Shown: piece by piece, positions 7,029-12,675 of the stretch
Layout of the letters: every line of letters starts with the position of its first letter
Position numbering within the stretch: position 1 is the stretch's first letter
From: Lactobacillaceae bacterium UBA639
GTDB taxonomy: Bacteria; Bacillota; Bacilli; Lactobacillales; Lactobacillaceae
Direction: 5' to 3'
NCBI GenBank assembly: GCA_002299975.1
Contig: DBOT01000074.1
Location: 1-13,689, forward strand
DNA length: 13,689 nucleotides
Notes under the pieces: generated by a model
Told to the model about the DNA's origin: nothing
What the model saw: the letters and a program-made list of their open reading frames with translations, nothing else
The model's database searches: none
Position numbers and translations under genes: made by a program

Positions 7029-7487
7029 TTACTTTTTGATCTGGACAACCAGGACGTCACACCGGGCGTTCCGGTTGACGTAGTTGGTAACCGAACCGAC
7101 TACAAAACGTTCAAAGCCTGAGAGACCAGTGGTACCGATGACGATCAGATCGTTATTGTGATCGCTTGGAAATTCACGGGCAATAACGCGCTTGGGATTA
7201 CCAAAACGAATGTGAATATTGACGTCTTTAACCCCAGCCTTTACTGCCCGGTTCTTGAGGTCGTCCATCCGTTCCCGGGTTGTCCGGACTGCGTCATAAG
7301 TGTCCTCTTCGCTCAAAACGGCGTTGCTGTAACCATCAGTAATCTGGTCAACTTGAGTGACGTTTAGGATATCAAGACTGGCGTCGTTACGAATGGCACT
7401 GTCGATTGCGGCATCGAGTACTTGACTAGTTGCCTTAGAACCGTCAACTGCAACCAGGATCTTGTGGTATTGGAAATCGTCTGTCAT
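7029..7487 (-). CDS. Universal stress protein, UspA family
   Basis: The 152-residue protein is a single Usp domain with the Rossmann-like start HKILVAVDGS and the ATP-binding signature GTTGLSGFERFVVGSVTNYV near the C-terminus, which fits G-x2-G-x9-G-S/T, so it should be an ATP-binding Usp. Usp proteins are cytoplasmic dimers made under starvation and stress; their molecular action is mostly unknown. ATG 7487 is preferred because AGGAG ends eight bases before it; an in-frame TTG at 7493 lies only two bases from that site. It is the first gene of a two-gene unit with the TetM-like GTPase and is divergent from lplA. Confidence 0.92.
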   Translation of the reverse strand: MTDDFQYHKILVAVDGSKATSQVLDAAIDSAIRNDASLDILNVTQVDQITDGYSNAVLSEEDTYDAVRTTRERMDDLKNRAVKAGVKDVNIHIRFGNPKRVIAREFPSDHNNDLIVIGTTGLSGFERFVVGSVTNYVNRNARCDVLVVQIKK

Positions 7488-7522
7488 CTTCAAAACTCCT
7501 TACAATTTACTTATTTACCCCT

Positions 7523-7528
7523 ATTATA
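7523..7528 (-). promoter_or_regulatory. -10 box of the usp/GTPase operon
   Basis: A consensus TATAAT on the minus strand, 36 bp upstream of the usp ATG, is the only strong promoter element in the gap. No convincing -35 lies 16-18 bp upstream, so an activator or alternative recognition may be involved. Confidence 0.5.
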
Positions 7529-7562
7529 AGGTTTTTAGCTTGTTCCTAACATAATTATTCAG

Positions 7563-7580
7563 GCTTTTAATGGATATTTA
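7563..7580 (+). repeat. 18-bp repeat flanking lplA, upstream copy
   Basis: GCTTTTAATGGATATTTA here matches 16 of 18 bases with GCTTTACATGGATATTTA at 8686-8703, in the same orientation and 1123 bp away. It ends right before the -35 box of the predicted lplA promoter. It could be a shared regulator site or a duplication trace. Confidence 0.55.
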
Positions 7581-7609
7581 TTGAAAACGTTTACTAAGAG
7601 GACTACACT
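7581..7609 (+). promoter_or_regulatory. Predicted lplA promoter
   Basis: TTGAAA (7581-7586) and TACACT (7604-7609) are 17 bp apart. Transcription would start near 7616, giving a leader of about 50 nt. The -35 box overlaps the cre-like site at 7582-7595. Confidence 0.5.
7582..7595. promoter_or_regulatory. cre site (CcpA catabolite control)
   Basis: TGAAAACGTTTACT matches the Firmicute cre consensus TGWAANCGNTNWCA at every fixed position but the last. Lying across the lplA -35 box, binding by CcpA with phosphorylated HPr would be expected to repress lplA. It is also about 54 bp upstream of the usp -10 box on the other strand, so it could affect usp too. Confidence 0.6.
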
Positions 7610-7667
7610 ACAAATGTAATCTAATTGTCAATTTGGAAACATGCTTTTGAGGAAGAGGGACAAAAAT

Positions 7668-8681
7668 ATGCGTTATGTTTCAATGACGTCCCACAACATC
7701 GGGATGAACTTAGCAACGGAACAGTATTTGATGAATGACAAGGACTTCGGGAACGAGCCACTGGTTTTGTTCTATTACGAAGAACCTTGCATCATTGTTG
7801 GTCGGAACCAGAATACGGCCGAGGAAATCAACCAGGATTACGTTAAGAAGCACAACATCCGGGTCACCCGGCGGCTGTCCGGTGGTGGCGCGGTCTACCA
7901 AGACCTGGGAAACCTCTGCTTCAGTTTCGTAGTACCAAGCGACAGTGAAGAGTTCGGTGACTTCAAGTCCTTTACCCAACCAATTGTCGATGTCTTACAC
8001 AAGATGGGGGCTACGGGAGCCGAAGTCAGTGGCCGGAACGATATCCTGGTTGATGGCAAGAAGTTCTCCGGTAACGCTATGTACTCCCGGAACGGTAAGA
8101 CCTTCTCACACGGTACATTGATGCTGGACGTTGACCTGAGCGTGGTTGCTGACGCTCTGCACGTGGCCAAGGATAAGATTGCTTCTAAGGGGATCAAGTC
8201 CGTTCGGAGTCGGGTTACCAACCTGCGGCCATACCTGAGTGACGAGTACAAGGACATTGACGTTCCAAACTTCCGGGATGACCTGATCAAGGGCCTCTTC
8301 CACGTTAGCAGCTTAGACGAGATCAAGGACAAGCAATACGTGGTAACGCCAGAAGATCAAAAGGAAATCGACAAGATCTATGAACAGTACTACAACAACT
8401 GGGACTGGGTCTACGGTAAAAACCCTGAATTCACGACGAAGCGGCGTAAGCACTTCGACATGGGGACGATCGACGCCCGGTTGGATGTTAAGGACGGCGT
8501 AATCAAGAATATTAAATTCTTCGGTGACTTCTTCGGCCCGAAAGACGTTACGGAATTGGCTGAGAAGCTCAAGGGTGTTAAGTGTGACCATGACGCCATC
8601 AAGCAGGCCCTCGACGATGCTGGTACCCAGCAATACATTACCGGGATTCCAACCGACGAGATTGCGGACCTCTTGGCATAA
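7668..8681 (+). CDS. lplA: Lipoate-protein ligase A
   Basis: The enzyme activates free lipoate with ATP and attaches it to lysines of 2-oxoacid dehydrogenase E2 subunits or glycine-cleavage H protein in the cytoplasm. The 337-residue protein is essentially the length of E. coli LplA. The catalytic domain shows RRLSGGGAVYQDLGN (68-82), GRNDIL (122-127) and the catalytic lysine K132 in KKFSGNAMY; the C-terminal accessory domain occupies about 250-337. ATG 7668 is chosen because GAGGAAGAGGGA (7649-7660) precedes it; an in-frame ATG at 7641 lies upstream of that site. No lipoylated target gene lies in the window, so it looks monocistronic, with its own promoter and terminator. Its codons look strongly biased (many CGG, AAG, AAC), which suggests good expression. 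Confidence 0.94.
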   Translation: MRYVSMTSHNIGMNLATEQYLMNDKDFGNEPLVLFYYEEPCIIVGRNQNTAEEINQDYVKKHNIRVTRRLSGGGAVYQDLGNLCFSFVVPSDSEEFGDFKSFTQPIVDVLHKMGATGAEVSGRNDILVDGKKFSGNAMYSRNGKTFSHGTLMLDVDLSVVADALHVAKDKIASKGIKSVRSRVTNLRPYLSDEYKDIDVPNFRDDLIKGLFHVSSLDEIKDKQYVVTPEDQKEIDKIYEQYYNNWDWVYGKNPEFTTKRRKHFDMGTIDARLDVKDGVIKNIKFFGDFFGPKDVTELAEKLKGVKCDHDAIKQALDDAGTQQYITGIPTDEIADLLA

Positions 8682-8710
8682 TTGAGCTTTACATGGATAT
8701 TTAGTAAAAT
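8682..8710 (+). promoter_or_regulatory. Promoter of the 8775-9640 gene pair, embedded in the lplA terminator
   Basis: TTGAGC (8682-8687) and TAAAAT (8705-8710) are exactly 17 bp apart. The -35 box begins one base after the lplA stop codon and the -10 box overlaps the left arm of the lplA terminator. RNA from here would begin near 8717, past the left arm, and so could not form that hairpin. Confidence 0.5.
8686..8703 (+). repeat. 18-bp repeat flanking lplA, downstream copy
   Basis: GCTTTACATGGATATTTA is the partner of the copy at 7563-7580 (16 of 18 identical). Here it occupies the spacer of the predicted promoter at 8682-8710. Confidence 0.55.
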
Positions 8711-8746
8711 AGGATCAAGACACGAAATGTGGCCATCCTATTTTTT
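8706..8746 (+). terminator. Rho-independent terminator of lplA
   Basis: AAAATAGGAT (8706-8715) pairs perfectly with ATCCTATTTT (8735-8744), and the T run continues to 8746. The loop is 19 bases with a possible small inner CAC/GTG pairing. Confidence 0.8.
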
Positions 8747-8774
8747 ATTTGGCCAATAGAAAGCGAGTAATTAC

Positions 8775-9185
8775 ATGAAAAATTCTGATAAGGTCATTAC
8801 GGTGACGTCGGTTGCGGCGGTTGTTGCCTTGGTGCTCGACGCCATCATGTTTGTTCAGCATGGCCATTCCTTACTGTCCAGTAGCGTGTGGCCCCGGCTG
8901 TTGGTATTTATTGTCTTGGCGGTAATCGTCAACGCTTTGGCCTTGGTTAAGATGCGCTTCTGTGGATACGCCACGATCCTGGTGAACCTTTACTTTGCAC
9001 TAGCTAGTTTGGCAGCCTTTCAAATGGTGACTCCCCGGACGAGCGCCTATAGCTTGTTCGTTGAGGCTTTAAGTATTATCGGGATCCTGCTAGGGGCAGC
9101 GGGAATCTACTATGGAATCAAACAGCGCTCTGACTATACGAAGGCGCGGATTGAGAAGCTGATGAAGAAGGCGAAGGAAAAATGA
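8775..9185 (+). CDS. Four-helix membrane protein, unknown function
   Basis: The 136-residue protein has four predicted membrane helices at about 7-27, 39-58, 62-82 and 91-114, then a strongly basic cytoplasmic tail (KARIEKLMKKAKEK). I recognise no family. The ribosome site before ATG 8775 is weak (GAAAGCGAG at 8759-8767). Its TGA stop overlaps the ATG of the next gene (ATGA at 9182-9185), so the two are translationally coupled and likely act in the same process. Transcription probably starts from the promoter at 8682-8710. Confidence 0.75.
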   Translation: MKNSDKVITVTSVAAVVALVLDAIMFVQHGHSLLSSSVWPRLLVFIVLAVIVNALALVKMRFCGYATILVNLYFALASLAAFQMVTPRTSAYSLFVEALSIIGILLGAAGIYYGIKQRSDYTKARIEKLMKKAKEK

Positions 9186-9640
9186 AGTTAACGGTTGATG
9201 ATTATCTTAAGATGGTAACTGATGACAAGGTTCAGGTCATGGATGATGATAAGACAGCTACCCAGGCTCAACAGAAGAAGACCTTGACAGCGGCGGTTGA
9301 GTTTATGCAGGAGCAGCTTGATAAGGGTTACCTTGGTCAATACCGGGCCAACGTTCGGATGAGAAAGGGTGATCCGGTCAGCTTCCGGCTGGAGAGTAAC
9401 CTGATCAATATCCCAATGGATGAGGCCGAACGCTTGGATCCAAAGTTACTGGATAAGGAACCATCTTACCCGGTAAACCTCTACATGGTAGTGGAGAGCG
9501 ATGACGTCAACAAGTCCGGATTACGGATTGACGAGTTGGCCAATGAGACCGACCAGGATCAGCCAGCAAGTTCGTTGGTGGCTAAGATTCAACCGTGGTT
9601 AGCAGATCACTTAGCAGCCGTGATGGAAGCACGGGCATAG
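9182..9640 (+). CDS. Soluble acidic protein, unknown function
   Basis: The 152-residue product is acidic, without signal peptide or membrane helix, and appears fully cytoplasmic. Its N-terminal part is rich in Asp and Lys (DDYLKMVTDDKVQVMDDDK), followed by a probable helix and a beta-rich middle. I recognise no motif. It overlaps the upstream membrane-protein gene by four bases (ATGA), and the end of that gene supplies its ribosome site (AAGGAAAA, GAAGGCGAAGG). About 40 bp after its stop begins the small RNA transcript. A partner role with the membrane protein is an inference from coupling only. Confidence 0.75.
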   Translation: MKLTVDDYLKMVTDDKVQVMDDDKTATQAQQKKTLTAAVEFMQEQLDKGYLGQYRANVRMRKGDPVSFRLESNLINIPMDEAERLDPKLLDKEPSYPVNLYMVVESDDVNKSGLRIDELANETDQDQPASSLVAKIQPWLADHLAAVMEARA

Positions 9641-9643
9641 CGT

Positions 9644-9672
9644 TTGCTTCCCATGGTGGGATGTTATATAAT
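9644..9672 (+). promoter_or_regulatory. Promoter of the small RNA gene
   Basis: TTGCTT (9644-9649) and a consensus TATAAT (9667-9672) are 17 bp apart, predicting a start near 9679-9680. No coding region follows on this strand before the terminator, which marks this as the promoter of an untranslated RNA. Confidence 0.65.
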
Positions 9673-9679
9673 ACTAATT

Positions 9680-9861
9680 GCGATGAGTCGAGAGGTCTGG
9701 TAGCGACCCAAATTGCTGCCATTACTTTTTCGATATGTGGGGCACGTTAACCCACCGGATTGTGGGGTGCCTGGTCTGCGACGAAGTGGACATCGTCACC
9801 GACCTGAGATAGGATCAATACACAAAGAAGGCGCGACACTACTATGGTGTCGCGCCCTTTT
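9680..9861 (+). ncRNA. Independent structured small RNA, candidate 6S RNA
   Basis: About 180 nt with its own promoter and strong terminator and no credible coding frame. By eye it folds into a closing stem (AGGUC-u-GGU at 9693-9701 with ACC-GACCU at 9798-9805), a small hairpin on the 3' side (GACGA 9780-9784 with UCGUC 9793-9797), and a terminal arm (GGCAC 9741-9745 with GUGCC 9767-9771, continuing as CCCAC 9751-9755 with GUGGG 9762-9766). A closing stem, a large open region with a small 3'-side hairpin and a terminal arm, at this length, is the plan of 6S RNA, which mimics an open promoter and sequesters RNA polymerase. It lacks the hallmarks of SRP RNA, tmRNA and RNase P RNA. The next gene is convergent, so it is not a leader. 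The identity as 6S is a suggestion; being an RNA gene is better supported. Confidence 0.6.
9830..9861 (+). terminator. Terminator of the small RNA
   Basis: GGCGCGACAC (9830-9839) pairs perfectly with GTGTCGCGCC (9847-9856) around a 7-base loop, followed by CTTTT. It is the strongest GC-rich hairpin in the window. Confidence 0.92.
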
Positions 9862-9862
9862 G

Positions 9863-9876
9863 ATTTCCCGGGAAAT
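9863..9876. repeat. Perfect 14-bp palindrome between two terminators
   Basis: ATTTCCCGGGAAAT is fully self-complementary and is followed by the overlapping palindrome AAATATTT (9873-9880). It lies between the small-RNA terminator and the transporter terminator. No function can be assigned. Confidence 0.5.
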
Positions 9877-9881
9877 ATTTA

Positions 9882-9923
9882 AAAGAAAAGAGTTAGCAGT
9901 TCTAGTGCTGCTAACCCTTTTTT
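9882..9923. terminator. Terminator of the MFS gene (also works from the other side)
   Basis: GTTAGCAG (9892-9899) pairs with CTGCTAAC (9908-9915) around an 8-base loop, with A-rich sequence (9881-9889) on the left that gives a U run in minus-strand RNA and a T run (9918-9923) on the right. It follows the stop codon of the minus-strand transporter gene. Confidence 0.85.
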
Positions 9924-9926
9924 GAT

Positions 9927-11093
9927 TTAGTAACGCATACCAGTGTACTTCTTACTGAGGATGATGACCAGGACCGTTGCCAGGATTCCGTAAACAGCAC
10001 CGACGTAACCAAGGTGGTTCAGTGAGGTGAACTGGACCGCGGTTGAGGCGGTGAGGGAACCCAGGGAAATCCCAATGTTGGCGAAGATGGAGTTCAGGGA
10101 TGAGGCCAGGTCAAGGGACTGTGGGTAGTCCTTTTCGGCGATGTCGAGGAACATCAGCTGGGTGGATGCCCCGTAGCAGGAGAAGGCGATGCAGAGGAGG
10201 GCGACAACGATGATCGCTAACCACTTGAAGTTCAACAGGGGGCCAAAGGCAATGTAGAGAATGGTCATTGCGATGTAGATATTACCGAGCCGGTGGACGC
10301 CGCCCCGGTCAGCGAGAAAGCCGCCGAACTTGTTACCGATGATGAAGAAGATCCCCATCCCGAACAGTAGCCAGTTCAGCCAGGTGTTGTCAAAGCCCAT
10401 CTCGTTGGTGATCAGGGGCCGAATGTACGTGTAAATCGTATAGTCGGCTGCGCACACTGCCACGATGAAGGTAACCCCGAGGAGGACCCGGCTATCCTTC
10501 AGCAGGCTGAACTGCTTGCTAAGGGTACTCTTGAATTGCGGAGTGTCGCGAGGGACCAGCCAGATCAATCCGGCAAAGACCAGGATAGTCAGCCCGGAGA
10601 TCATCCAGAAGCTGTCGTGCCAAGAGAAGGTGGTACTGATCACTGTCCCGATCGGGATTCCCACGACTGAGGCGATACTGAACCCGGCGAAGACCCAGGA
10701 GACGAGACTGGCCCGTTTCTCACGCGGGGCAACGAAACTGGCCATCACCAGGACAATGGAGATGATGGCCCCAGCAACGGTCGCGGTCAGGATCCGGGAC
10801 AGGAGGAGGGAGTAGTAGTTGGTTGCCATGGCGGACCAGGTATTACCGATGAAGAAGACCACCATCAGGAATAAGAGAACGTGGTGGCGGCGCCAGCGGT
10901 TAGCTGCTGAGGTGATGATCGGGGTAAAAATGGCGTAGATTAAGGCAAAAACCGTTACCAGGAGCCCCAGGCGGGAAAGGGAGTCGTGATACTCGTGAGC
11001 GATATCAGGGAGGACCCCGACGATCATGTACTCGTTACAGCCGAGCATGAAGGCAACGAAGACAAAGAGAATTGCTTGCAGACGATATTTCAT
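9927..11093 (-). CDS. MFS efflux transporter, DHA1-type
   Basis: The 388-residue protein has about 12 membrane helices, the normal size for the DHA1 branch of the major facilitator superfamily. The first helix contains GCNEYMIVGVLPDIA (18-32), close to the TxEFxxxGLLPxIA pattern of the AraJ/YdhP/PbuE-like exporters of sugars, purines or drugs. After helix 2, NRWRRHHVL (65-73) stands for motif A (GxxxDRxGRRxxL), with the usual acidic residue replaced. The usual motif C position is occupied by GFSIASVVGIPIGTVIS. The likely role is proton-coupled export; the substrate is unknown. The ATG at 11093 lacks a ribosome site: the nearest purine-rich stretch, GAAAGGAAA, is about 37 bases upstream with an intervening hairpin (11107-11127), and no alternative in-frame ATG, GTG or TTG exists before an upstream stop. 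The gene stands alone between two terminators. Confidence 0.9.
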   Translation of the reverse strand: MKYRLQAILFVFVAFMLGCNEYMIVGVLPDIAHEYHDSLSRLGLLVTVFALIYAIFTPIITSAANRWRRHHVLLFLMVVFFIGNTWSAMATNYYSLLLSRILTATVAGAIISIVLVMASFVAPREKRASLVSWVFAGFSIASVVGIPIGTVISTTFSWHDSFWMISGLTILVFAGLIWLVPRDTPQFKSTLSKQFSLLKDSRVLLGVTFIVAVCAADYTIYTYIRPLITNEMGFDNTWLNWLLFGMGIFFIIGNKFGGFLADRGGVHRLGNIYIAMTILYIAFGPLLNFKWLAIIVVALLCIAFSCYGASTQLMFLDIAEKDYPQSLDLASSLNSIFANIGISLGSLTASTAVQFTSLNHLGYVGAVYGILATVLVIILSKKYTGMRY

Positions 11094-11106
11094 AATTGCT
11101 ATCGAT

Positions 11107-11127
11107 CGACAGGCAGGAAGGCCGTCG
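11107..11127 (-). promoter_or_regulatory. Leader hairpin upstream of the MFS gene
   Basis: In the minus-strand leader CGAC-GGC and GCC-U-GTCG form a 7-bp stem with one bulged base and a 6-base loop. It lies between the only purine-rich Shine-Dalgarno-like sequence (GAAAGGAAA) and the start codon, so folding would bring them closer together. The function is inferred. Confidence 0.3.
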
Positions 11128-11154
11128 AAATTTCCTTTCTAAAAGATTTCAAAC

Positions 11155-11168
11155 TCACAATAGTGTAA
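11155..11168. promoter_or_regulatory. Possible operator for the MFS gene
   Basis: TCACAATAGTGTAA is a 14-bp imperfect palindrome (10 of 14 positions symmetric, TNACANTANTGTNA), 62 bp upstream of the transporter start. Its form resembles sites of small dimeric repressors that often control efflux pumps. No clear promoter was found around it. Confidence 0.25.
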
Positions 11169-11194
11169 CCGAGATAGACCAATAAAGCCAGCCT

Positions 11195-11239
11195 AAAAAG
11201 GCTAGGATCACAAAATTGTTTTGGACCCTAGCCTTTTTT
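11195..11239 (-). terminator. Terminator of the XRE/methyltransferase operon
   Basis: AAAAAGGCTAGG (11195-11206) pairs with CCTAGCCTTTTT (11227-11238), and inside it CAAAA (11211-11215) pairs with TTTTG (11219-11223). The hairpin works in both directions by sequence and separates this operon from the transporter. Confidence 0.88.
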
Positions 11240-11273
11240 GTACTTTTATCCCTGTTACAGAAACTAAACCAAT

Positions 11274-12131
11274 TTACTTAACCAGGTAGATCTGTTCGTC
11301 GATCAGGTCAAATGAATGAAGCTGCTGGTTAACCTTCTGTAAGTCCTCATCCTGGCTGAGCTGGGCTTCCTGCCAGAACTTCTTAGAGTTGGTGGCCCCG
11401 TCCTTTTCGCCGATGACCAGGAACTTAATGTCAGGATAGTCTTGTCGCAGCAGTTGAAGAACTTCCCAATCAGTTTCACCCTTGTCTGGTGCCCAGGACA
11501 TGATGACATAGTCGACCTGGTCCCCGTACTTCTTGATCGCACTGACGGCATCAAGCTTTTCAATCTTGGTGACCGGATGCTTGCCCGTCTCGTTTTCCTT
11601 GACCCAGGCCTGACTATCGGTGGTGTAGATCTGCTGGTTGGCATTGTTATTACGTAGGCCCTTAGAGATGTAGCCGTTGCCAGCCATGATCTCAAGGACG
11701 GGTGCGCCGTTGAGGTAGTCAGCTAGGGCCTTGGCAAAGGGGGCGTTGACGTAAGACCACATTCCGTAGGTGTCCTCAAGGTAGTCTCGGAAGTTACGCA
11801 GGGCCCGATCCAATTTTGGTAGGGCCGCACTATATTTGTTCCACAACTGGTCGCCGCGGGGGTCGCCCTTTGGATACTGCTGATTGACCTGTTTGAAGAT
11901 GGTATCTTGAATGTCGTCTGGCAACAAGAGTGTTGGCAGTGGTTGCGGCAGGAGTCCGTTCTTTAACAGGCGGTCACTTTCCAAGGCGTTGTTGATCAGG
12001 TACTTGATTTCTGGAAAGTCGTCGAAGAGGTCGCGGTCGTGCATCAGTTCACTGATGTAAGGAGCTTGATGAACAGCCTGTTGCGCCTTCTTGACGCGCT
12101 TCTTCAGTTTCTTGAGCTTCTTTGGATTCAT
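11274..12131 (-). CDS. Class I SAM-dependent methyltransferase
   Basis: The 285-residue protein begins with a strongly basic helix (MNPKKLKKLKKRVKKAQQAV) and a helical N-terminal part of about 140 residues. The Rossmann methyltransferase core starts at VLEIMAGNGYIS (145-156), motif I for S-adenosylmethionine. D172 after the second strand fits the ribose-binding acidic position, and DYVIMSWAP (207-215) corresponds to motif IV. The substrate is unknown: no DNA-methylase (N/D)PP(Y/F) motif is seen, so DNA is unlikely, and the basic N-terminus could contact RNA or another polyanion. GAGGAA precedes ATG 12131 by five bases. It lies nine bases after the XRE stop, and that stop overlaps its ribosome site, so the pair is one operon with coupled translation. 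Confidence 0.82.
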   Translation of the reverse strand: MNPKKLKKLKKRVKKAQQAVHQAPYISELMHDRDLFDDFPEIKYLINNALESDRLLKNGLLPQPLPTLLLPDDIQDTIFKQVNQQYPKGDPRGDQLWNKYSAALPKLDRALRNFRDYLEDTYGMWSYVNAPFAKALADYLNGAPVLEIMAGNGYISKGLRNNNANQQIYTTDSQAWVKENETGKHPVTKIEKLDAVSAIKKYGDQVDYVIMSWAPDKGETDWEVLQLLRQDYPDIKFLVIGEKDGATNSKKFWQEAQLSQDEDLQKVNQQLHSFDLIDEQIYLVK

Positions 12132-12140
12132 ATCAATTCC

Positions 12141-12554
12141 TCACTTTAATTTTAAATCGAGTTGCTCCTGCTTGCCATAGAACTTGTCAGTATCATGGCG
12201 GTTGGTCCGGCCCTTAAGGTAACCGTCAATTAGCTGAAAAATCTCGTAACGGTCGTCGCTGGACAACACAGTGTTGTTAAACAGGAGGTCCTTATTGGAA
12301 AAGAAAAGTTTAGCGAGGTCGAAATCATTCCGATCCGTTTTCCCCGTCAAGTAGTCGAGACTCACGTTGAAAAATTCGGCTAGTTTCCGGGCCTCGATGT
12401 AGGAAGGGGTCCGGATTCCCCGTTCCCAGTTACCAATCTGTGAGGCAGTATTCGGTTTTTCTCCCGGTCCCAAATGTTCGTTGAGGTGGTTAGCCAATTC
12501 TTTTAGTGTAATTTTCTGGCCCTTACGTAAAGCGCGCAGTCTTTCTGGAAACAT
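12141..12554 (-). CDS. XRE-family transcriptional regulator
   Basis: The 137-residue protein has a Cro/CI-type helix-turn-helix in residues 3-70: FPERLRALRKGQKITLKELA, a longer than usual turn (NEHLGPGEKPNTA), ASQIGNWERGIRTPSYIEA as recognition region, then LAEFFNVSLDYLTGKT, the common end of this domain. The C-terminal half is charged and helical with no sensor domain I know; it may form the dimer. AAGGAAGTGAG lies before ATG 12554. A promoter with direct repeats lies upstream (12583-12611), so autoregulation is likely. It is transcribed together with the methyltransferase and divergent from the hydrolase, so it may control both. Confidence 0.9.
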   Translation of the reverse strand: MFPERLRALRKGQKITLKELANHLNEHLGPGEKPNTASQIGNWERGIRTPSYIEARKLAEFFNVSLDYLTGKTDRNDFDLAKLFFSNKDLLFNNTVLSSDDRYEIFQLIDGYLKGRTNRHDTDKFYGKQEQLDLKLK

Positions 12555-12582
12555 GTGCTCACTTCCTTACTATATCATTATT

Positions 12583-12611
12583 ATTTTACCATTGACAGCG
12601 CCAATTGACAG
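12583..12611 (-). promoter_or_regulatory. XRE operon promoter with repeated ATTGACAG boxes
   Basis: On the minus strand, CTGTCA (12606-12611) and extended TGG-TAAAAT (12583-12588 for the hexamer) are 17 bp apart. On the plus strand the same DNA holds two copies of ATTGACAG, at 12591-12598 and 12604-12611, 13 bp apart, and TTGACAGCGCCAA between 12592 and 12604 is a partial palindrome. These could be the binding sites of the XRE protein. Confidence 0.45.
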
Positions 12612-12640
12612 GAAAACGGTATACAAAGTAACAGAAAGTG

Positions 12641-12649
12641 TGCTAAACT
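12641..12649 (+). promoter_or_regulatory. Possible -10 of the hydrolase promoter
   Basis: TGC-TAAACT is an extended -10-like sequence 27 bp before the hydrolase ATG. The -35 region is poor; the two TTGACA hexamers upstream (12592 and 12605) are at the wrong distance. Confidence 0.3.
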
Positions 12650-12675
12650 ATTCGCATTATTCCAAAAAATACAAC

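Noticed and set aside
7641..7667. Earlier lplA start at ATG 7641
   Set aside because: The ribosome site GAGGAAGAGGGA lies after it, and family members begin at the later methionine.
7895..8332. 145-codon minus-strand open frame
   Set aside because: Shadow of lplA caused by its biased codon use; the plus-strand protein carries the family motifs.
9713..9925. Open frame of 70 codons across the small RNA region
   Set aside because: It runs through the small RNA and both terminators, has no ribosome site and an implausible composition; the RNA explanation fits better.
12481..12675. Upstream extension of the hydrolase to a 392-residue protein
   Set aside because: The extension runs antisense through the start of the XRE gene and across both predicted promoters; a membrane anchor follows directly after the later start.
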